From: Symsagittifera roscoffensis
Taxonomy: Eukaryota; Xenacoelomorpha; Acoela; Convolutidae
Reading direction: 5' to 3'
NCBI RefSeq assembly: GCF_963678635.1
Contig: NC_087067.1
Location: 56,643,964 to 56,707,963, forward strand
DNA length: 64,000 nt
The notes beneath the pieces were generated by a model, which was not told the origin of the DNA, did not search any database, and saw only the letters and a list, made by a program, of their open reading frames with translations. Below, piece by piece: positions 57,631-64,000 of this stretch. The position numbers and the translations under genes were made by a program. How positions within the stretch are numbered: position 1 is the first letter of the stretch; every line of letters starts with the position of its first letter.

Positions 57631-57811
57631 TCATGCGGTTTTTGTGAGGGGTCCTGTTATGTGACAACGTTTTATGTTGAGTTGTTGTGGTTTTTTCTTA
57701 TGTCTTGTTGGTTGTGTCCTTTTTTCAAAAATCAAATTGTTTGTGGTATGGGTTCGTCTTTCGACTTTTTTGTGTTTTATTATTTCTTTCTGAGACTTTA
57801 TAATAGTCTTC

Positions 57812-58455
57812 AAAAGAATAATTTATCCAGTTTTAAACTGGGTTAATCCGGTTTGGGTACCGTTGGTTTCCTTTTCTTAGTCATGCTGTTATTCTATGAT
57901 TTGTGGTATTTAGTAAGCTGCGTTGGTTAGTTTTGTTTAGTATATGATTCCTTTCCAACCGGGTTAAAGGAAAGTTTAAAACGTGTTATCGTGTGTTAGA
58001 GTTGTTGAGTGTTAAAACTTGAAACTGAAAATTATTATTTTAAACAATTCTTCGTGGGCGAGCTGTGCGAGTGTGGATAGAATTTCTGTGCGAATAAATG
58101 AGAATATCAAAAGGTTAGTACTGCATTTTCTTATTAATTTACTACATAGAATGTTGAATTTTACTGCTTTTTATTGGAAAAATTAAGTTACAAATTTTCA
58201 TCATTATTAGATTTACTGCTTGGGGGAAAAATTTATAAATGAATTTACTGCATTGGTATTAAATTTATTAAATTTATGAGTGTAAAAGATTAATAGAATT
58301 TTGAAATTGTTTGAAGAAGTTTTCGATTTTTTATTTTTCTTTTGTGAATTTTTTAGATGATTGTCGGATGAAGGCTAAAAATTTAAAGAAAACATGGATA
58401 AAGAATGGTGAGTGTCTAATATTGTAATTAGTTAGTAATATTCATTTAATTCATA
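57812..58455 (-). repeat. LTR-like block, copy 3
   Basis: Diverged copy of 636-1272 and 8677-9286, recognised by CCAGTTTTAAACTGGGTTAA, CCGGTTTGGGTACCG, TTCCTTTCCAACCGGGTTAA and CTTCGTGGGCGAGCTGTGCG. It follows the ORF-c stop on the minus strand. Beyond 57812 the neighbouring sequence differs from the other copies (no integrase), so this end may be the true element border. Directly after the ORF-c stop the minus strand reads CAG/GTAAGT, a consensus splice donor. Confidence 0.55.
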
Positions 58456-58463
58456 CTTACCTG

Positions 58464-60140
58464 TTAGTTGTCGGGGAAAAAACCGTGGGGGAAGATGTCG
58501 TGGATGAGATCGGAAGTTGTTAGTAGTTTAGCTAAGATGCGGATGATATTTTTAGTTTGAAGCAGTGGCCAAAGCAATTGAAGTGCCTTAATGGTGGTTA
58601 GTTCTTCAGTGCCAACTGCAAACTCGTAAGGTGTGTTTTGGATTAGATTATATAATTTATGATTGAATTTAGTGTTGTGGATGAATTCTAAAATTGGGAT
58701 TTCTATAGGTTGTACAAACTCGTGCGGGATAAGGAAGGGTCGGGATTCTTCGGCGTTGAAGGTCTTGGTGATGGGACAAAAGATGTACATTTGGGTTATG
58801 GGATCATAATTGCGAAGAATACCATGAAGGTTAGTATCTTTAATGCAATATGTGAAATTTAGGAAAAATGGTGAAGTGTATTTGGAATTAATGAATTGAA
58901 AACGATGGTGTGGTTGTCTAGAGGGTGTGTGTAGGTCAAAGTGATTTTGGATGAAGCGATAATAACTATATGTGTGGGTTTGTTTAGTGCGCAACATAAT
59001 ATCGTGTGAGCAGTGTAAATCTCTTTCGTGTGGTGCAAGGAAATGAAAGGTTAGTGAAAATATTTGGAAGCGTTCTTTAAAACTTTCGTATGCTTGTGTG
59101 TCTGTTAGTGCTTCTGAAATAATGTGGTCAAACTTTCGATCGAAGATGTTTAATGTAAATACATATGGTGTTGTGATGAAAAATTTCTCGGTGATTTGTG
59201 GATTAGCGAAGCGATCGTCGTCTAAGAATTGATCTTGGTTAGCTCTGATGATGTTATGATCATAGTATTCGAGTGTATATTCATTAGCTCTAGGTGCAGT
59301 GTGTGTTTTTAGTGATTTTTTATATCCAACGTAAGTAAATTGTCTAGCGGTTAGTGGTGTAGTGAGTCGATATAGCATATCCTTATTTCGCTCTATATCG
59401 ATGTGAGTGCTGGATAAAGGTAAGCAAAGGGGATTAGTAAAATAATAATATGAGGTCCAAGAGAGAGTGGGCATTAAAACGTATTCGTCTACAAAGCTGC
59501 GTGTTTCGTTAGTGTCGTGAGGGGTGTTTAAGGTGTATTGTGGGAATGAGGGTAAGGTGATAGCTAAAAATTCTTTGGTGTTAGTGTGCTTGGGATGGTT
59601 GATGTATTCACGGGCTGTTCCTGGTTTTGCTGGGAAAGGATGGTTGGGGAACTTTCTTTTAAAAGTGCGGTAAGCTCTATTAGTGTTGAGTGAAGATTCA
59701 GTAGATGTGGATGATGGTGCTAATGATTCAGTATAATTTGAAGAGGGTGTAGGGGTAGGGGGGTTGGATGAATCTATTGTGGAAGAGATTTGGTTTATGG
59801 TTGGGGTGTGAAGGTGGTAGGGTTGTTGTTGGAGGGTTATAAAATTATCTAGCTCTGGGGAGATTCGGGGGGTGTCTGGAGAATTAGATGATTGGTCAGA
59901 ATGAAATGAGGAGTAGGTTGGGGTAACTTGGGAAGCATAAGAGGGTGTAGAATTGATTGGGTCAGGGTTATTTGATAATATAGGTTGAAAAGGGGGTTGA
60001 GAAAAATTTGAAGAGTTATGAAAATTATTGGATGGGGATGGTTCTGAATCGGCGAATTCATCGGGGGTTTCAATATTCGGGTTATTGAGTTGTGAGGTGG
60101 AGTATAAAACTGAGATGTGTGAATTAGTGTCGGAATTCAT
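58464..60140 (-). CDS. ORF-c of the envelope-bearing Ty3/Gypsy element (558 aa, intact)
   Basis: ATG at 60138-60140, 126 nt after the stop of the envelope frame. The first 150 residues are rich in Ser, Pro, Thr and Asn and look disordered. A basic patch YRTFKRKFPNHPFPAKPG follows (about 160-180), then a long ordered-looking part rich in Tyr, Phe and His to the end (HGFFPDN). No signal peptide, no membrane segment, few Cys (two in FLAPHERDLHCSHDIML and FTYCIKD). Broken copies at 1276-2960 and 9290-9783 keep the C-terminal third best. Family not recognised. Candidates are a captured viral structural protein or an element-specific accessory factor; nothing in the sequence decides between them. 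Confidence 0.75.
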   Translation of the reverse strand: MNSDTNSHISVLYSTSQLNNPNIETPDEFADSEPSPSNNFHNSSNFSQPPFQPILSNNPDPINSTPSYASQVTPTYSSFHSDQSSNSPDTPRISPELDNFITLQQQPYHLHTPTINQISSTIDSSNPPTPTPSSNYTESLAPSSTSTESSLNTNRAYRTFKRKFPNHPFPAKPGTAREYINHPKHTNTKEFLAITLPSFPQYTLNTPHDTNETRSFVDEYVLMPTLSWTSYYYFTNPLCLPLSSTHIDIERNKDMLYRLTTPLTARQFTYVGYKKSLKTHTAPRANEYTLEYYDHNIIRANQDQFLDDDRFANPQITEKFFITTPYVFTLNIFDRKFDHIISEALTDTQAYESFKERFQIFSLTFHFLAPHERDLHCSHDIMLRTKQTHTYSYYRFIQNHFDLHTPSRQPHHRFQFINSKYTSPFFLNFTYCIKDTNLHGILRNYDPITQMYIFCPITKTFNAEESRPFLIPHEFVQPIEIPILEFIHNTKFNHKLYNLIQNTPYEFAVGTEELTTIKALQLLWPLLQTKNIIRILAKLLTTSDLIHDIFPHGFFPDN

Positions 60141-60266
60141 GCCTGATGTTACATTACTAGATGGGAAATCGGGTGGCGGAAAAGCAAAAAAGTGGTATTA
60201 TTGGGATTGGAGAGGTGAGGTTGGTTGGGTGGGAATTTGATCGGTGTAGGGATCCAAGTTGTCGGC

Positions 60267-62908
60267 TCATCGTGGGCTAAAAAAATGATTATTTTGAGAC
60301 TGAAAAGCGGTGGTATGGGGTTGTTCAATAATTTGTTCATAAGTATTATCATCCTGTGCCTGGTGTGCCATTATATGTTGGATGGGACTTTGTGATGTGG
60401 TTGGTCGAAAGTTTGGATTATGTGTGATTGCTAAATTTCGAAAATTTCGTGGGACTAGGGATAGTGGATGGTTATGTGGTAGGGGTGGCAACTGTGGTGC
60501 CGTTGGCGTTGTGTCTACATTGTTATGTTCTTCGTCGTATGTGTTTTGTCGTGTTGCTATTTTTGTGTTGTATTCTTTTATTTGTGCGTCTAAAAGAATT
60601 TTGTTTATAGATGTAGAAAAGATTCCAAAAAATCCTGCAAAGAGTATGCGTGCTACGCTTGCTTGTCTATTTACTTGTGTGTGTATAGCACATGTGTTGT
60701 AAATTCCTTTTAAAAGTGAGAAAAGAAATCCAATAAAGTTAAACATTGCGTATAAAATAGTCAATTTTTCTAAGATGTAGTAGGGCCATCCTAGAAAATC
60801 AAGAATTTCATTTTTGAGTGTAACAAAGCTAAAAATGTTAATTGGTGATATATCTTGGGGACGGTATTTTTCACCGTTTAGATATATATAATCTTTAATA
60901 TCTTTAAAATATCCGCTATAGTCTTGCGTGTAGATATCGGCAAATCCTGCGGTTTCTGCAAGTTTGCGTAAGTTTTGGTCTATTGATTGTCTTTGTATAG
61001 TGTCCATTTGTGTTAATAATTCTTGGAATTGTTGTGTTCTAATGTGATGTTGAATATATGATTTTGAATATATTCCTATGGATTGTAAGTCTATATTTGG
61101 GTTTCGAGCGATAGCGCGAATGCTTTCTGGTGAAAATTTCTTGAGTGATTGCATTAATGTGGGATATGGAGTGAGAAGGTAATATTTATCTTCGTCAGGG
61201 TTTAGTTGTACTACATTGTGGCTATTTTCTGATCCACATGGGACTGCGGTATCCCAAAAATAGGTTCTTCGTGAAAGTGTGTCAACGAAATGTACTTTAT
61301 TCTTATAAAAGATAGGGATTCTTTTATAGCATCGTTTATCTTCAAAAACGTAGAGTGGTGATACTTTTTTAGTGCAAGTATAAAACCATAAGATGTTTCC
61401 TTCATAGTCTAAAAAATTTGATCTATTTCCTGATAATAAGTATCCTGCGTAGGGTATTTTTAATACTGCTAGTGCAAGTGATTGTAATATTTGTGTTCGT
61501 TCTAATTCGCATAGTTGGTGTAGTGTTTCTAATTCGGAGAGTGACATTTCTTGAAAAATGCGGCTAATTGTATAGTCTAGTTTCATGTCTAAGTGAATAT
61601 CATAGTGGATATTACCGAAATATGTAGTATTCATTAGTGATAATTCTTGTAAACGTGTGCTATGAGCGTCTTGGGGTTTTAGATGTCCACCAGGTTGACC
61701 TGTGCTTTTTTGGAATTTGACTGGTATATATGATGTTCCTTCATTTTGGCGTTTACCTGTGGCGTATGGGTCGATTTTTATCTTTCCAGTGGTCATGTCG
61801 AATCCATTTTCGTATTCAACTAGTATTTCAGAGTATTGTGTTTTATGAAGTGGATTTCTATATTTACATGCAAGTTCTGTTTCTTGATATATTTGAAAAC
61901 GTGTTAATTTATTTTCTATTTTGTGAATGTTTCGAAAATCAGTACTTATTTTTCGTGATGGATTTACTTGTTCATATGGTATTGATTGTATGAAATATTT
62001 GTCGTGAAATTTGATCATATGAGCGTGTATTCTTGCTACTTGAAATGTTGTACATGTGTCTTCAGGGAACCAAACAATTGTTGCTTGTGTTCTTGTTGTA
62101 GGGTCACAATAACCTTGATCATTTTTACAATTTAATCTGATTCCTTGATAGATCATTGTGTTATCTGATAAATCTCGTGTGAGTTGTATTTTTTCGAGTT
62201 GTATTTTCCAATCGAAAAACATTATTTCTTGGTATCCTTTATTTTTTGTGTCTGCTTTGCAGTTTGATGGGTCATTTATACCAATGTGTGGTATCCAATG
62301 TTTATCGTGTATGTCATAGGTTAATCGTCCGTGTGCGCCGTTATATGGGTATTTGTCATCTAGTTTTATATGTCCTTGGTGTCTTTCAAGTTGTGATTGA
62401 TGTATAGAGTCTGAAAAAACTTGAAAGTATACTAACTTTCTTTCGGAGTTTTTATTTTGTGTGATGTTTAGTCTAAGTAATTCATTTTTACAATCGTCGG
62501 GATTGAGATGTAAAAGTCGTTCTATATTACTCTGATAGAATGATTCATGGTCAAGTCGGTTTTTATTTCCGTTCGAGACTTGTGAACAATGTACTTTTTT
62601 TTCGGAAAATGTTGCTGTGAATTTATAACCTGTAACTGTTGTTGCTCGGGCTTTTGAATAGAGTGTTGCTATTACATTTGTAGTTTCTATAGCTTGTGGT
62701 TCTGTTTCGCATTGTGATACTTGATTTATTGCATACTTGTGTAGTGTTTTTTGTTCGTTTTCTTCACAATCGTAATGTGTTACTAGTAAATCTTGGGGTC
62801 CTGTGCGGGGAGAAGGGTTAATATTTTGATTTGAGGTTACCAGAAAAAGGAGTTGGAGAAAAACTAATATTTTTAGAATATACAGGTGTATGATAATCCT
62901 GAGTATGG
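60267..62908 (-). CDS. Envelope-like membrane glycoprotein of the Ty3/Gypsy element
   Basis: The frame is open from a stop just above 62908 to TGA at 60267, about 880 codons. The first ATG giving a long product is at 62222, but the frame upstream is open and begins with a signal-peptide-like segment (IIIHLYILKILVFLQLLFLV) followed by NQNINPSPRTGP. There is no ATG before it, so splicing onto an upstream exon or a non-AUG start is likely. The ectodomain is Cys-containing (CKNDQGYC; CELERTQILQSLALAV; RCYKRIPIFYKNKVHFVD). A hydrophobic region near 60700-60820 (FNFIGFLFSLL, then ARILFAGFFGIF) is the probable membrane anchor, followed by a Pro-rich tail with PPLP and YEQI. The pattern recalls glycoproteins of negative-strand RNA viruses captured by retroelements, possibly chuvirus-like; this is a hypothesis. 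Confidence 0.75.
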
Positions 62909-64000
62909 GTTATAAAATGTAATGTAACCAATTGTGTTTTTGGTATATCTGTCGTATTTATATATTACTTCAGTAGTTATAAACGGTGGTGGTAGTGATT
63001 GAGCTGTTATGTTTGGTGGGTTTAATGGGTAGTGATGTTGAGTAATGTTATTTAACTTAACTGTGATTTCAAACTTTAATTGTAAACTGTTTTGTTGGAG
63101 TATTTGGATATTATGATCACGGATATCGTCGTGAATATCTTGGCGATATTGTAATCTATTAAGTGCCCAGTTATGAAGGCGGTTACTTTCTAGATGTTGT
63201 CCAAATAATGGTGGAGGTGCTGTAAATGTATTCCAATCTAATCTTAAAGGAATATTTGTTGATGATTGTTTTCGGTATCTTGCGTCGAGATTGTTTGGAA
63301 AATTTAAGTTAAAAGGTGTCGGTGAAATTTGACTAATCGATGGTGTTGATGGAAGTGATAATGTTTCGGGTAGTGATGAAGAAGTTGTATCTGTAGAAAT
63401 GTCTATGGGGTCATTGATTAAATTTGGTTCACCTTGTGTGAATGAATGTGTTGTCCAATATGGTAGTCGTGATGTTTGGTTTGAGGGGTTGAAAGGATTT
63501 TCACGTATTTGTTCAGATGTTGGTGTTGAACCTAAATAATCTGAGGGTAGGCTTGAAGTGCTTCGTTGTGAAAAAAGTGTAGGGGTTTCTGGTGTAATAC
63601 CAGTGGGATTTTCTGGGGTGCTTTGTGATGGTGATTGAGGTATGTCAAAATGAACTCGGGGAGTTTGAAAATTTCGATTTCGTCGAGGATGTATAATTTG
63701 TCTATTTATTTCTGTTGTGTTTTGGTTCTGACTAACGTGTCGTATTCTACTTAGTTCCTGTGGTAGTGTTGGGTATAGGTTATATGTTGGTTCACTTAGG
63801 GGTGCTTGTCGTTGAATTGGTTCTAGTGGTTCAGATAAACGAGCGTGTCGTTCTTCAAAAGTGTATGGATTATCTTGAAAAGAAATTCGTGTAGATGTTT
63901 GAGGGTTTTGAGTGGTTGAAGGTGTTGTTGGGTTATCTTGGGATGATGTCGGTGAAGACTGACTTTGTGACTGTTGGGTAGCAATTTTTGATAAGTTTTT
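62873..64000 (-). CDS. ORF-a of the envelope-bearing element (partial, cut by the window end)
   Basis: The minus strand is open from the window edge to TAA at 62873-62875, about 375 codons with no ATG inside the window; the start, judged from 6829 in copy 1, would lie about 120 bp beyond. The first part is rich in Ser, Thr, Pro and Gln (ATQQSQSQSSPTSS) with basic stretches (IHPRRNRNF). The C-terminal part looks folded: WALNRLQYRQDIHDDIRDHN, LKFEVTVKLNNIT and PPPFITTEVIYKYDRYT, ending NPYSGLSYTCIF. Its last 35 or so nucleotides overlap the envelope frame, which is in the -1 phase. Family not recognised. In copy 1 the N-terminus is hydrophobic, so a membrane-anchored protein is plausible. Confidence 0.65.
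   Translation of the reverse strand, partial: KNLSKIATQQSQSQSSPTSSQDNPTTPSTTQNPQTSTRISFQDNPYTFEERHARLSEPLEPIQRQAPLSEPTYNLYPTLPQELSRIRHVSQNQNTTEINRQIIHPRRNRNFQTPRVHFDIPQSPSQSTPENPTGITPETPTLFSQRSTSSLPSDYLGSTPTSEQIRENPFNPSNQTSRLPYWTTHSFTQGEPNLINDPIDISTDTTSSSLPETLSLPSTPSISQISPTPFNLNFPNNLDARYRKQSSTNIPLRLDWNTFTAPPPLFGQHLESNRLHNWALNRLQYRQDIHDDIRDHNIQILQQNSLQLKFEITVKLNNITQHHYPLNPPNITAQSLPPPFITTEVIYKYDRYTKNTIGYITFYNPYSGLSYTCIF

Noticed and set aside
60382-60702. 106-codon plus frame opposite the envelope tail (also 3254-3451)
   Set aside because: Conserved in both copies only because the minus-strand envelope frame is conserved; no independent signal.
62895-62915. Programmed -1 frameshift joining ORF-a and the envelope
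   Set aside because: The phase is right, but no X-XXY-YYZ slippery heptamer was found in the overlap; splicing is the simpler idea.

Overview
The window reads as AT-rich, gene-poor, repeat-rich chromatin from an invertebrate animal. The evidence is the mixture of degenerate element families: a Ty3/Gypsy element with envelope-like ORFs, a second decayed Ty3/Gypsy element, two LINE-type reverse transcriptase families, a hAT-type MITE with an 8-bp target duplication, and remnants of a large virus-like DNA element (protein-primed family-B DNA polymerase plus packaging ATPase) of the Polinton/adintovirus kind. I cannot name the species. No convincing host gene, rRNA, tRNA or CRISPR array is visible. 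One 200-base run of N (54824-55023) is an assembly gap.

Layout. 1-9783: decayed minus-strand copies of the envelope-bearing Ty3 element, arranged head to tail; between two LTR-like blocks lie only integrase, ORF-a, an envelope-like gene and ORF-c, with no gag, protease or RT. 9787-13640: decayed DNA-virus-like element A (basic protein, packaging ATPase, an exonuclease-like protein, a possible PC4-like protein, ORF-X). 13640-18160: non-coding sequence, a hairpin element, a 29-bp minisatellite and two weak ORFs. 18160-30009: the family-B polymerase pseudogene with its upstream region, in a 5.56-kb tandem duplication, with arrays of CREB/ATF-type sites upstream. 30010-33674 and 39360-42272: two diverged copies (B and C) of another part of the same DNA element. 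33990-34907: an unrecognised frameshifted gene. 35191-39112: a truncated LINE repeated twice in tandem. 42285-45050: a second RT family with a hairpin on its 3' side. 46463-47384: a TIR element. 48172-48703: the hAT MITE. 49189-54381: an old Ty3 element with both LTRs. 54382-57800: unassigned DNA with the gap. 57812-64000: the best preserved copy of the envelope-bearing Ty3 element, with three long open frames on the minus strand, the first cut by the window edge.

How the parts fit. In the envelope-bearing element the order on the minus strand is integrase, ORF-a (N-terminal hydrophobic segment, then Ser/Pro/Thr-rich), the envelope-like glycoprotein (overlapping the end of ORF-a in the -1 frame, with a signal peptide but no obvious ATG), ORF-c (558 residues, no membrane segment) and the LTR-like block. 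The two unnamed ORFs flanking the glycoprotein are the most novel content of the window. In the DNA-virus-like element, polymerase, ATPase, exonuclease-like protein, ORF-X and the possible PC4-like protein would make up replication and packaging functions; all visible copies are broken.
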